From: Limosilactobacillus reuteri
GTDB lineage: Bacteria > Bacillota > Bacilli > Lactobacillales > Lactobacillaceae
DNA: 64,000 nucleotides
Reading direction: 5' to 3'
NCBI RefSeq assembly: GCF_013694365.1
Contig: NZ_CP059275.1
Location: 186,001 to 250,000 of the forward strand
A program made the position numbers and the translations under genes. Under the pieces are notes generated by a model. It saw only the letters and a list, made by a program, of their open reading frames with translations, had not been told where the DNA came from and ran no database searches. Shown piece after piece: positions 18,224 to 25,918 of this stretch. Position 1 is the first letter of the stretch, and each line of letters begins with the position of its first letter.

Positions 18224-18706
18224 ATGTCTGAACTATTTAACGCACTTAAAACAAACGTTAAAGGAATTGCTTCCGATTTTCAAGATCACGCCCAAAAGAG
18301 ATTATACGAAAAAGAAAAAGAGAATTTTGACTCTTTATCTGAAGAGGATAAGCAGGTAGTCTTAGCGGCAGATGAAATGATAGCAATAACTTCTGATCAT
18401 TATCCACACAAAGACTACGAAGTAATTGGAGACGCCTTTGGAGTCTTTGTTGCCTCAAAAAATGCTCTTAGCGATTTTGGAGCAAGCGCCAAAAACCTTA
18501 TCGGTGGTGAACTTGGTGGATATTCTAAAATGAATATGACTGCAAAAACTCTGGCAGTTAGACGTATGAAGATTGATGCTGCCAATCAAGGAGCCGATGC
18601 GGTTATCGCTATGAGATTAAATCAAAGTGCTTCTGGAATTGGAAACAGCGATAATATGCTTACTTTTAGTGCTTATGGAACAGCAATTAAGTTTATAGAA
18701 CAATGA
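18224..18706 (+). CDS. YbjQ/UPF0145-family protein
   Basis: 160 aa. The C-terminal 105 residues follow the YbjQ pattern: YEVIGDAFG, VFVASKN, IGGELGGYSKM, RRMKIDAANQGADAVIAMR, and AYGTAI near the end. The family is a small pentameric fold sometimes called a heavy-metal-binding domain; its role is not settled. A charged helical N-terminal extension of about 55 residues precedes it. It follows the oxidoreductase and may belong to the same imported segment. Confidence 0.8.
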   Translation: MSELFNALKTNVKGIASDFQDHAQKRLYEKEKENFDSLSEEDKQVVLAADEMIAITSDHYPHKDYEVIGDAFGVFVASKNALSDFGASAKNLIGGELGGYSKMNMTAKTLAVRRMKIDAANQGADAVIAMRLNQSASGIGNSDNMLTFSAYGTAIKFIEQ

Positions 18707-18862
18707 ATGTTCCTAAACATGAACCCCTTTGATAGCTTATGGAAAGTTATCTGGGCCATGCAAGGACTAACCCCAGGTGTACAATATGCTACCTTGATCA
18801 CTTTTGTAGTGGTCGTAAGCATTATTGCACTCACTATTTGCTACACGCATCCGCGTAAATAA
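18707..18862 (+). CDS. small membrane protein (51 aa)
   Basis: MFLNMNPFDSLWKVIWAMQG, then one membrane segment (about residues 27-46) and a basic THPRK tail. Single-span peptide of unknown function. Confidence 0.5.
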   Translation: MFLNMNPFDSLWKVIWAMQGLTPGVQYATLITFVVVVSIIALTICYTHPRK

Positions 18863-19309
18863 ATGAAATTAATTCGAGATATATTCTTTTTGGGGTTGGA
18901 ACCTCCGAGCGATGGTGCTGAATGGGTTTCACTAATTTCTTTGTGGGTACTAGTATTGCTTCTCGTGGTATATTTAATCGGTGTTTCATATGCTATTTTT
19001 TCTTCTTTCAGATCTTCTTCAAAAGGTGAAAACTGGGAAGAAAAAGAGAAGCTCAAGGAACTATTGCTTAAATATGGGAATAAATATCATGATAATTTGA
19101 TTTCTGTTTTGCTCTTTAGCCAAGACAAAGAAATATCAAATGTTCGAACCAGTATGATCATGGATGGTAACTTAGATGAGGCTATTCGCCAGATTCTAAA
19201 TGAAATCCATCATGATAATAACAATGGTGACAATGGATCGGACAATTTGGTTGCAATCCAAAGCATGAATACTACGATTTCAAATATGAATTCTATGCCA
19301 CTCATATGA
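18863..19309 (+). CDS. membrane-anchored hypothetical protein (148 aa)
   Basis: One strong membrane segment at about residues 22-48, then a charged helical stretch (KGENWEEKEKLKELLLKYG) and a polar Asn-rich tail. No family recognised. Its start (ATGAAATT) shares ATGA with the end of the 19310 gene (GGCATGA), consistent with native order 19310 then 18863 on the opposite strand. Confidence 0.6.
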   Translation: MKLIRDIFFLGLEPPSDGAEWVSLISLWVLVLLLVVYLIGVSYAIFSSFRSSSKGENWEEKEKLKELLLKYGNKYHDNLISVLLFSQDKEISNVRTSMIMDGNLDEAIRQILNEIHHDNNNGDNGSDNLVAIQSMNTTISNMNSMPLI

Positions 19310-19558
19310 GTGATCCTTATAAAAGAGACATTTTATTTAATCAAAGTGGGGCAGCTATATGTAAGTGGAGTTGATGGTAAGCAACTAACGAGTAGATTTG
19401 GCATGAGGGCTTCTGACATTGAGGTTAATGAGGTATATTTAACGCCAAATCTAAACGAAGCATTAATCTTTGAAAAAGATGATTCTTGTTATGAAATTTA
19501 TTGCCATGCAGCCGCAATGATGAGAACTAAGTTGACTAAAATGGAGCAGGCGGCATGA
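19310..19558 (+). CDS. hypothetical protein (82 aa), GTG start
   Basis: Mixed alpha/beta: FYLIKVGQLYVSGVDG, then a C-terminal helix (CYEIYCHAAAMM). No recognised family. GTGA at its start is shared with the end of the 19559 gene (CGGTGA), suggesting a native 4-base overlap with 19559 upstream. Confidence 0.55.
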   Translation: MILIKETFYLIKVGQLYVSGVDGKQLTSRFGMRASDIEVNEVYLTPNLNEALIFEKDDSCYEIYCHAAAMMRTKLTKMEQAA

Positions 19559-19735
19559 TTGTTAGCAACAGAATTTAAAGAACGTATCGAACAGATGTCG
19601 AGAGGTCAAGTTGAGGTCACTGTTTTAGAAAATGATGATGTTCTAATTCGGCCGGCAATTGACTGGAATAGCGTCCCAGATTTCGTTAGGAACGTATTCT
19701 TAGAGTATTTGGGCATTATAAAGAATGGACGGTGA
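19559..19735 (+). CDS. small hypothetical protein (58 aa), TTG start
   Basis: A soluble peptide starting LLATEFKERIEQMSRGQ and ending LGIIKNGR. No family recognised. The GTGA overlap with the 19310 gene supports the stop position. Confidence 0.5.
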   Translation: MLATEFKERIEQMSRGQVEVTVLENDDVLIRPAIDWNSVPDFVRNVFLEYLGIIKNGR

Positions 19736-19876
19736 ATGAGTTACACAGCAATTATTTCATTATTAGTGATGTTGGCATTTTTAGGCGTATCTACTGTTGC
19801 ATATGGTGGTATCAGCCTATTTATTATTGTCCCAATTATTGTTGCGACTGGCTTTCTAGTCAAGGAAATGAGTTAG
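19736..19876 (+). CDS. small membrane protein (46 aa)
   Basis: MSYTAIISLLVMLAFLGVST followed by a second hydrophobic run; two membrane spans or one long hairpin. It ends LVKEMS. Unknown function. Confidence 0.5.
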   Translation: MSYTAIISLLVMLAFLGVSTVAYGGISLFIIVPIIVATGFLVKEMS

Positions 19877-20146
19877 ATGAAAATAGCATTTGTTCAACCA
19901 ACTGAGGCTAGTTTAATCAATAGAGATTTTTGGTATGTAATTAACACGGATAATTCGTTAGAATATGAAACCTTTATCGAGAGTACTGCATTAATGAAAT
20001 GCGAATATGATTTATTTGATACTATCAAAGAAGCTGAAGATTACTTAGATGGTATACAGGCAACTGAGTTTTATAAAAAGAGAATGCGTAAAGAACTTAA
20101 TAAGATTAAAGATGACGTAAGGATTTTTAATTGGGCGGTGGCATAA
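19877..20146 (+). CDS. hypothetical protein (89 aa)
   Basis: Begins with a beta strand (IAFVQPTEASLIN); the C-terminal half is helical and charged (YKKRMRKELNKIKDDVRIF). No recognised family. Confidence 0.6.
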   Translation: MKIAFVQPTEASLINRDFWYVINTDNSLEYETFIESTALMKCEYDLFDTIKEAEDYLDGIQATEFYKKRMRKELNKIKDDVRIFNWAVA

Positions 20147-20365
20147 TTGAAAAACTTATTTAGAAAAATCAAAAACGTATTAGATCAAGAAGCCATTTCA
20201 ATTAACATGGGTACTGGCAAAAACTTAAACCAATACCATTCCTGTGGTAGCAGTATCGTTAATATGAATGGTGTTCGCCTTGAAGTATCTGATGGGATTA
20301 TTCGATTATATACTGACGATGACCATTACAAGATTATTGTAGATGGCGAAGTAATAAGACGGTAG
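20147..20365 (+). CDS. small hypothetical protein (72 aa), TTG start
   Basis: Basic start (KNLFRKIKNVLDQE) followed by short beta strands (VNMNGVRLEVSDGIIRLY). No recognised family. Confidence 0.55.
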   Translation: MKNLFRKIKNVLDQEAISINMGTGKNLNQYHSCGSSIVNMNGVRLEVSDGIIRLYTDDDHYKIIVDGEVIRR

Positions 20366-20701
20366 TTGAAGAAAAAAGTTACACCTTTAATAGTAATTTT
20401 GGCCATTATTGGCTTTTCTTTTTGTTTAGGTTCAACAATTCATGCTGATATGATGTCACCGTCTAGTCCAACAAACCTAACTAATCCAAGTAACCCGGCA
20501 AATCCAGCTAGCCCACTCAATCCTGCCAATCCTGCCTCGCCATTGAATCCAGATAATATGGAACATGACGAAGAAGAGCATGAGAATTCTAATAACCGAA
20601 TGTCTGATAAAGACGAAAAACTTGGAATTGTTATTATAGGCATTTTTCTTGTAGGGGTAGTTTTTACACTAGTTTTCTTAATCATTCAAGCAAATTGGTA
20701 G
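20366..20701 (+). CDS. membrane protein with Asn-Pro repeat region (111 aa), TTG start
   Basis: Signal-like hydrophobic N-terminus (VTPLIVILAIIGFSFCLGSTIHAD). Residues about 31-60 are Asn/Pro/Ala/Ser repeats containing NPANPASPL twice in tandem. An acidic stretch (EHDEEEHEN) and a C-terminal membrane span (about 88-108) follow. The two repeats are encoded by clearly different codons, so the repeat is kept at protein level. Likely a small surface-exposed bitopic protein. TTGA at the start is shared with the end of the 20702 gene, as expected if 20702 precedes it natively. Confidence 0.65.
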   Translation: MKKKVTPLIVILAIIGFSFCLGSTIHADMMSPSSPTNLTNPSNPANPASPLNPANPASPLNPDNMEHDEEEHENSNNRMSDKDEKLGIVIIGIFLVGVVFTLVFLIIQANW

Positions 20702-21055
20702 ATGGGATTATTTCATAAGAAGGCAGAAAAAGTAGCCGTAGAAGAACCAGAGGACAAAGAAGAATTATCACCTTTTGAAGCTTCGGAACAACGCATTATT
20801 GGTTACTATTCCGATTTTGATAACGAACAGCTCTTCACCATTCATTTAGTTTTTGAAAACGGCGCTGAATACGATCTATCACATCAAAGTAAAGAGAATG
20901 TTGCATGGGTAGTTGCTCATAAGAACCTTGATTCAAAAGGTATTTTCCAGTACGCAATTAATGATGGGGTTGGCGTTGGAATTGATCTTCGCAAAGTAAT
21001 TATTCTCACTGTTAAACCTGAAGAGACGTCAAAAGATGAGAAAGATGCCGCTTGA
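20702..21055 (+). CDS. hypothetical protein (117 aa)
   Basis: A charged N-terminus, then a compact alpha/beta region (FTIHLVFENGAEYDLSHQS, GVGVGIDLRKVIILTV) and a charged tail. No family recognised. The end (GCTTGA) probably overlaps the TTG start of the 20366 gene natively. Confidence 0.6.
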   Translation: MGLFHKKAEKVAVEEPEDKEELSPFEASEQRIIGYYSDFDNEQLFTIHLVFENGAEYDLSHQSKENVAWVVAHKNLDSKGIFQYAINDGVGVGIDLRKVIILTVKPEETSKDEKDAA

Positions 21056-21664
21056 ATGGCACAAGAAAACACACATCAACCAGAAATAAGTAAATTATTC
21101 TTGGAGGCTATTGCTGGAGGATTGCCAGTACAAAACGGCTCCGTTGAATTAGCAGGGCGCAAATATGAAGATGTAGTAGTTCATAATGGCGTTTCGGCAG
21201 TCCGCGCATATATTCAATGCTCGTGGTTCAGTCCAGAAGAAATTGATTTTATGGAAAAAGGATTAGAAGCATTAGGCCAAAATCCATCAGTTTCATTGCA
21301 ATACAGTCACCACCCATTAAGCCATCAATACAATGACATTGATGTAAATGAACACCCAGAAGTAATGGGAGACCGTGAATGGCAACAGAATACATACCAA
21401 ATGGATATGCACGCAATGTATGGCATGGAAATGGGTATTGGATTATTTATGCCAAGTAAACCAGACGTTGGTCAGATGTATGAACAAGGGGTACTTTATG
21501 CTTTGCACAAGCCAAATATTTTGATCATTCCTGATGATGAAAAAGATATTCCGCTTAATTTGATGGTCGGGTGTGGCAATACTCGAATTATTACATTAAG
21601 CGAAGCAAGAGATTTTGATTTCCATGATGTTATGTTTAAGCCTTACGATGGGAAGGTATTCTAA
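21056..21664 (+). CDS. hypothetical protein (202 aa)
   Basis: Rich in His, Met and acidic residues in the middle (HEPEVMGDREW-like segment, then MDMHAMYGMEMGIG). The C-terminus includes LYALHKPNILIIPDDEKDIP, which reads like a Rossmann-type strand and loop; a nucleoside-modifying fold is one possibility. No family confidently recognised. Confidence 0.6.
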   Translation: MAQENTHQPEISKLFLEAIAGGLPVQNGSVELAGRKYEDVVVHNGVSAVRAYIQCSWFSPEEIDFMEKGLEALGQNPSVSLQYSHHPLSHQYNDIDVNEHPEVMGDREWQQNTYQMDMHAMYGMEMGIGLFMPSKPDVGQMYEQGVLYALHKPNILIIPDDEKDIPLNLMVGCGNTRIITLSEARDFDFHDVMFKPYDGKVF

Positions 21665-21862
21665 ATGCAGCTTAAACAATTATTTTGTAAACATGATTAT
21701 AGGTGGTTAGATGACATCTATTACCCCTACTGGGACGGTAGTAACATGTCAGAAATCTATCAATGTTGTAAGTGTGGTAAATATAAACGAGTACGTAAGT
21801 TGGACCTAAGTAATTACGGCATTGAGCAATCTATTAAAGCGGGACTAAGGTATGAAGAATGA
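21665..21862 (+). CDS. small zinc-binding protein (65 aa)
   Basis: CKH near residue 8 and CCKCGKYKRV near residue 37 give a Cys-His...Cys-x2-Cys pattern typical of small phage zinc fingers. About 30 residues separate the two halves. Function unknown. Confidence 0.6.
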   Translation: MQLKQLFCKHDYRWLDDIYYPYWDGSNMSEIYQCCKCGKYKRVRKLDLSNYGIEQSIKAGLRYEE

Positions 21863-22201
21863 ATGAAAACAAAAGATATTTATGTAGTAGTTCACGCTAG
21901 TGGTTGGTATAGCGATTATGCAGAATATGTGGTTGGGGTAACTGATTCATATAAATTAGCGCTAAGCTATGCTGACAAGGAAGCAGAAGCCACTAATAAT
22001 GATGAGCGTTATTGGTTTGATCATGACACAATTGATATTCGTAGATATCAACTTAATAGGTACAACCGATACTTATCTGAAGCAGAAAAAGTTGTAGAGA
22101 ATGTTGAAATGTATAGAAACGAATTTGAGTATGATGAAACAATATATGAAGGGTCAGCGATTCAGGATAAATTTGTAAAGGTTAAGAAAGATGCAGCTTA
22201 A
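21863..22201 (+). CDS. hypothetical protein (112 aa)
   Basis: Starts IYVVVHASGWYSDYAEYVVG, then a helical, charged region with many Tyr and Glu. It resembles the small accessory proteins at 45270 and 10745, which also open with a short beta strand followed by a K/E-rich helix. No family named. Confidence 0.6.
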   Translation: MKTKDIYVVVHASGWYSDYAEYVVGVTDSYKLALSYADKEAEATNNDERYWFDHDTIDIRRYQLNRYNRYLSEAEKVVENVEMYRNEFEYDETIYEGSAIQDKFVKVKKDAA

Positions 22202-22387
22202 ATGATTGACCACTTATTAATTCCAGTTATTACAACGTTCGTAATTGAAGTGACGATGTATCTCACTGTAAGAATAGTTGATAACGGATCAGAAAATCAT
22301 GCAAAGAGTAATGCTGAAAGTGTTGTAATGCTATCAGCGCCTATTATTTTGGGCATTTATGGCATTATGTCTTTCATGCCATTTTAA
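22202..22387 (+). CDS. small membrane protein (61 aa)
   Basis: Two hydrophobic segments (about residues 4-24 and 40-60). Its first 8 bases (ATGATTGA) equal the last 8 of the 22388 gene, so natively it follows that gene with an 8-base overlap and both are on the opposite strand. Confidence 0.6.
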   Translation: MIDHLLIPVITTFVIEVTMYLTVRIVDNGSENHAKSNAESVVMLSAPIILGIYGIMSFMPF

Positions 22388-22804
22388 ATGACTGGTATGT
22401 ATTTTGACGAAAATAATAATGAAGTGCGGAACGTTGTTGAGGTGTTTAGAAACAATAATATTCGTTACCCAAGCACCGTAGATGAGCTTGTACTTAGTTC
22501 TGAACAAATAAGGGCTATTGAAATGGTGCTAGACCATTGGTCAGAACGACACAAGAAAGACAAGGGCAAAGACCCACGAGAAAACATTGAAGTTAATACT
22601 TTCAGTGGTCTCCCAGTTGTGTATATTGCTGAATACACAACTCATGATGATTATGGTCCATTACGTGAGACTGATGTCTTTTCAGAAGAAATAGATGCCT
22701 GGGCTTTTGTTTTAAAACAGCGTGACGAAGGGGCAACTGATATTTCTGTTAAGCCTCGTTTGGTGTACTTAGATAAGGATAGAACGGTGAATTTTAATGA
22801 TTGA
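22388..22804 (+). CDS. hypothetical protein (138 aa)
   Basis: Soluble and charged, with helices around residues 30-60 (SSEQIRAIEMVLDHWSERH) and 95-115. No recognised family. Its 3' end natively overlaps the start of the 22202 gene. Confidence 0.6.
   Translation: MTGMYFDENNNEVRNVVEVFRNNNIRYPSTVDELVLSSEQIRAIEMVLDHWSERHKKDKGKDPRENIEVNTFSGLPVVYIAEYTTHDDYGPLRETDVFSEEIDAWAFVLKQRDEGATDISVKPRLVYLDKDRTVNFND
22797..22804 (+). repeat. displaced copy of the 22202 gene start (8-bp overlap)
   Basis: ATGATTGA here ends the 22388 gene and is identical to 22202-22209, preceded by AAGGAT about 16 bases upstream. The two genes are listed in the reverse of their native order, so natively they lie on the opposite strand. 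Confidence 0.7.
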
Positions 22805-23002
22805 GTGCATTTATATAGGGTCGTAATTGGAACATATTATCTAGGACTAGTAGCAGCTCATTCAGAAGAAGAGGCTATTAATACCGCTGTCCATAATGTT
22901 TTGCCTGGGCTACGTGGTGAAAGACTCGCTTATGAGCGGGAAGTAGCTTCTGCGGAATTGATTAAAACGTCCATGTTTGATAAACCAACAATGATTATAT
23001 AA
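22805..23002 (+). CDS. small hypothetical protein (65 aa), GTG start
   Basis: LYRVVIGTYYLGLVAAHSEEEA pattern: a short strand followed by a helix carrying an EEEAI motif, common in small phage proteins of unknown function. Confidence 0.55.
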   Translation: MHLYRVVIGTYYLGLVAAHSEEEAINTAVHNVLPGLRGERLAYEREVASAELIKTSMFDKPTMII

Positions 23003-23527
23003 ATGGGAGTTAAGAACTTTCCGCTTTATAAAGTAACAGAACATGCTAAAGAACGAATCTTAACAAGATTCAATATCACTAAAACTGAATTTGATGGTTG
23101 GATGAGTCGTTTATTATCACAAGGAGAATTCGTTGAGAAGCAGAATAATAATCGTGAAAAGTATCGACTACACGATATTGTGTTTATCATTGATACACGC
23201 CAAAAGCAGGTTATTACTGTTTATTCAGAGAATGAGCATGACGACAATGGATTCAAGGTGAACACCAATCCAGAAGTTAAATCAGCTATTAATGAAGCAT
23301 TAGATTTGTTAGTAAAGCAGAAGAAAGTTCGAACTGCCGGTAAAATCTACGACAATATTCAAGCGATGATGGATTATTGTGAACGAATGAAGAGTCCTCA
23401 TGTTAATCACCGTTTTGCTGATGTTGCTTGGGAACAGTTGTTGAAAGAATTCAATGAAATTAGGCGAACACTGGACGGAAGTATGCAGGTTATTTCTGAG
23501 GCCAAACAAAGGATTGCGGAGGGTTAA
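23003..23527 (+). CDS. phage protein, possible DUF4258-like N-terminal fold (174 aa)
   Basis: The start HAKERILTRFNITKTEFDGW followed by a beta-rich stretch (YRLHDIVFIIDTRQKQVITVY) resembles small barrel proteins of the DUF4258/RelE-like kind. The C-terminal 90 residues are helical and may be a coiled coil. Assignment is tentative. Confidence 0.5.
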   Translation: MGVKNFPLYKVTEHAKERILTRFNITKTEFDGWMSRLLSQGEFVEKQNNNREKYRLHDIVFIIDTRQKQVITVYSENEHDDNGFKVNTNPEVKSAINEALDLLVKQKKVRTAGKIYDNIQAMMDYCERMKSPHVNHRFADVAWEQLLKEFNEIRRTLDGSMQVISEAKQRIAEG

Positions 23528-23764
23528 ATGAAGACATTTCGAGGGAGACCAGTACCAACAGGAAGCATTGCCTGGCTAACAACAATTAGCTTGAAACATC
23601 AAGCGCTTATGTCATTTCCGGGTAAAGTTGAGAATATTACCGAACCAATTAAGGGAGTATGCATGATTGACTTTGGGAATGATGGATCATTTACTTGCAA
23701 ACTTGATGACTTAAACAGTATTACAACAACGCCAATGATGTTGAATAACATAATGAGAATGTAA
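23528..23764 (+). CDS. small hypothetical protein (78 aa)
   Basis: Beta-rich with a GRPVPTGSIAWL start, IKGVCMIDFGNDGSFTCKL in the middle, and an Asn/Met-rich end. It could be a small SH3- or OB-like barrel, but no family is recognised. Confidence 0.55.
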   Translation: MKTFRGRPVPTGSIAWLTTISLKHQALMSFPGKVENITEPIKGVCMIDFGNDGSFTCKLDDLNSITTTPMMLNNIMRM

Positions 23765-24181
23765 ATGACCAATAAAGAGATCAATGCTGAAAAATTAAAT
23801 GTTGAATTATTTGAATTAGAAAATAAGATGAAAAAACTACAAGAATTCGTTGATAGTGATGATTTCTTAAGCATTTCAACCATTAATCAAATGTTGTTGG
23901 CTAATCAAATGGTTGGTATGGCAATGTATAGAGATAGTCTGAATAAACGCCTTAGATTAGCAATGAATAAGATTAAATATACTGTTCAAGTGCTTCCAAA
24001 TAATAAAGGGTACATCAACTTTGAGGCCGATGAACAAAGGTATACATTAGATACCGATGATGAGTCAGAACATTTTCAAACTCACTTCACTCAATCAGAA
24101 ATCAATGAATTTAAGAAACGAAAAGATTTAGCGATTGACTGGGATAGAGTAATTATTGAACCAGTAAAGGCGGAGAATTAA
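23765..24181 (+). CDS. hypothetical coiled-coil protein (138 aa)
   Basis: N-terminal coiled coil (about residues 5-30, LNVELFELENKMKKLQEF), a second helix, then a beta-rich C-terminus (YTVQVLPNNKGYINF). No recognised family. Confidence 0.55.
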   Translation: MTNKEINAEKLNVELFELENKMKKLQEFVDSDDFLSISTINQMLLANQMVGMAMYRDSLNKRLRLAMNKIKYTVQVLPNNKGYINFEADEQRYTLDTDDESEHFQTHFTQSEINEFKKRKDLAIDWDRVIIEPVKAEN

Positions 24182-24712
24182 ATGGAAACTATAGTGCATG
24201 ATCCACTTAATCGAATTACTGCAAAAGAAGCGAATTTACGAGCAACGAAACAGAAAGAGAATGCTTATAAAGAGACATTAAAAAGGGTATATGGTGCTAT
24301 TCACGCTAACGTATCACTAGGCCGTTTTGAAACAGAACAAATTATCGATGGATTTGAAGAGGCTGATTATGTATTTAATCAATTGGTTATGAAAGATGAG
24401 TATGCGGTAACCCTAGGCGCAGTTAATAGTGATCCAGATGATGAAAGAATGAAGTTAACAATATCTTGGGATTCTGAATCGCTTATTGACCCTAATAAAA
24501 AATACATTTTACCTATGGAAGGTACAGAAGAACATGGATGTCCTGGAGAAACTACTCAAGGCTATGCGTATAAGAACAGGCGTGGTATTTGGACTATTTG
24601 TCATGTTTTTGGTGCTGGGGGAATTATGGATGAACGTGTGGTCACCGCCAAAGATATTGAAGAAGCACCAGAATGGGTAAAGGCGATTGAACCAGTGGAG
24701 GTAGCAGGCTAA
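24182..24712 (+). CDS. hypothetical protein (176 aa)
   Basis: Helical N-terminal half; the C-terminal half has GYAYKNRRGIWTICHVFG and AKDIEEAPEWVKAIEPVEV. No family recognised. GGAGG near the end (GTGGAGGTAGC) is a candidate ribosome binding site for whichever gene follows natively. Confidence 0.55.
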   Translation: METIVHDPLNRITAKEANLRATKQKENAYKETLKRVYGAIHANVSLGRFETEQIIDGFEEADYVFNQLVMKDEYAVTLGAVNSDPDDERMKLTISWDSESLIDPNKKYILPMEGTEEHGCPGETTQGYAYKNRRGIWTICHVFGAGGIMDERVVTAKDIEEAPEWVKAIEPVEVAG

Positions 24713-25498
24713 TTGATTACCCTTGGAGCTGCGATCGGCGCAGGTAAGAGCTCATTAACACAGATTTTATCCAATGAATTAGGAACAAAACCTTTCTATG
24801 AGCCAGTTAGTGATAATCCAGTATTGCCTTTATTTTATAAGGGTAATGAAATTGCAGCTAAAAAACGAGCAGCTGGTATTAAAGATGCAACAAATCCATA
24901 TGCTTATTTACTACAAACATTTTTTCTAAATCGTCGTTTCAAGATGATTAAACAGGCAATGCAACAAGATAATAATGTCCTGGACAGATCAATCTATGAA
25001 GATCATTTATTCATGCAAATGAATGTTGATATGGGAAACGCAACGCAGGTTGAACTTGAGGTATATGAAAAATTACTTGAGAACATGATGGAAGAATATC
25101 CACTATTTAGTCCTGGTAAAAAGGCTCCAGATTTAATGGTTATGATTCATGTATCATATAACACTATGATTAAGCGAATTACAAAACGAGGGCGAGAATT
25201 TGAACAAATTGAAAACGATCCTTCATTAGAAGAATATTATAAGAATTTGCTCACCTACTATGATAAGTGGGAAAAAGAGTACGATATATCTCCATTATTA
25301 GTTATAGATGGTGATAAGTATGACTTCATGGAGAACCTTGACGATAGAAAGACTGTCTTACAGCAAATCTATGACAAGTTATTAGAAGTGGGATCTATTG
25401 ATAAGACTAAGTATTCAGAATTAGTTGATTCTTTAACTGATTTAAAGCTGACTAATCATGAAGGTGAATATGATACTAATACCAAGGAGGCGGCTTAA
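24713..25498 (+). CDS. deoxynucleoside kinase (dAK/dGK type)
   Basis: 261 aa, TTG start. Walker A AAIGAGKSS at residues 6-14, the DRSIYED motif near residue 91 (substrate-binding Arg), and a LID-like KRGREFE segment near 160. The overall length fits Lactobacillus deoxyadenosine/deoxyguanosine kinases. The reaction is ATP-dependent phosphorylation of deoxynucleosides to dNMPs. It works with thymidine kinase (8708) and dNMP kinase (38262) to feed dNTP synthesis. It ends with AAGGAGG, a candidate ribosome binding site for a native follower. Confidence 0.9.
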   Translation: MITLGAAIGAGKSSLTQILSNELGTKPFYEPVSDNPVLPLFYKGNEIAAKKRAAGIKDATNPYAYLLQTFFLNRRFKMIKQAMQQDNNVLDRSIYEDHLFMQMNVDMGNATQVELEVYEKLLENMMEEYPLFSPGKKAPDLMVMIHVSYNTMIKRITKRGREFEQIENDPSLEEYYKNLLTYYDKWEKEYDISPLLVIDGDKYDFMENLDDRKTVLQQIYDKLLEVGSIDKTKYSELVDSLTDLKLTNHEGEYDTNTKEAA

Positions 25499-25558
25499 GA
25501 GGTAGTAGTTCAATTGGTAGATCATGCTAGGATGTGGGTTCGATTCCCATCTACCTCA
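25499..25558 (+). tRNA. tRNA-like sequence lacking an anticodon arm (60 nt)
   Basis: Acceptor strands GAGGTAG and CTACCTC pair perfectly, with a discriminator A. The D arm (GTTC...GATC) and T arm (GTGGG TTCGATT CCCAT) are present. Between the D arm and the variable loop (AGGAT) only about 5 bases remain, where an anticodon arm should have 17. No anticodon can be read. It may be a deletion derivative, a pseudo-tRNA, or a gene from which an annotated internal segment was cut. Confidence 0.6.
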
Positions 25559-25632
25559 AACACATTAGCTCAGTCTGGTAGAGCGTTCATGTAAAGCGTG
25601 AAAGTGCGAGGGTTCAAATCCCTTATGTGTTA
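25559..25632 (+). tRNA. tRNA, anticodon uncertain
   Basis: 74 nt. Acceptor AACACAT pairs with ATGTGTT, discriminator A. D stem GCTC/GAGC; T arm GAGGG TTCAAAT CCCTT. The 17-nt anticodon arm reads TTCAT-GTAAAGC-GTGAA, giving U33 but an unusual AAA triplet at 34-36, while a one-base shift would change the call. Structure is otherwise normal, so the gene is supported and its identity is left open. Confidence 0.75.
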
Positions 25633-25709
25633 ACTCCAGTAACTCAGTCAGGTTAGAGTGCACAACTTATAATTGTGAGGTCGCTTTGGTTCAAATCCAG
25701 CCTGGAGTA
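25633..25709 (+). tRNA. tRNA-Ile(TAT)
   Basis: Acceptor ACTCCAG pairs with CTGGAGT, discriminator A. D stem ACTC/GAGT; anticodon arm CACAA-CTTATAA-TTGTG, giving anticodon TAT. It reads the ATA codon directly, whereas most bacteria use a lysidine-modified CAT tRNA. ATA is frequent in this AT-rich window, so the gene probably helps translation of phage genes. Confidence 0.9.
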
Positions 25710-25783
25710 TGCGAATTAGCTCAGTTGGTTAGAGCAGAGGTCTGTTAAACCTTGTGTCATCGGTTCGAATCCGATATTCGCAG
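25710..25783 (+). tRNA. tRNA-Asn(GTT)
   Basis: Acceptor TGCGAAT pairs with ATTCGCA, discriminator G. D stem GCTC/GAGC; anticodon arm GAGGT-CTGTTAA-ACCTT with anticodon GTT; T arm ATCGG TTCGAAT CCGAT. All arms are canonical, 74 nt. Confidence 0.93.
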
Positions 25784-25918
25784 ATGGTTGCGTGTGCGAC
25801 TACCTGTGATGCAGATATTGCCCAAGTTACTGCTGAGTTTAATTCTCAGGTTGCGGGTTCGGGTGATCTGGTAATCTACACCCTGAATAATACAAACATA
25901 AGATTGCAAGTCATTTAA
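25784..25918 (+). CDS. doubtful 44-aa ORF inside the tRNA cluster
   Basis: Exactly ATG to TAA (MVACATTCDADIAQVTAEFN, ending NTNIRLQVI), filling the gap between two tRNAs. Within it CTGAG-TTTAATT-CTCAG followed by GTTGCGGGTTCG looks like the anticodon and T arms of another tRNA. The ORF may therefore be a false call over a degenerate tRNA. No protein family recognised. Confidence 0.25.
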   Translation: MVACATTCDADIAQVTAEFNSQVAGSGDLVIYTLNNTNIRLQVI

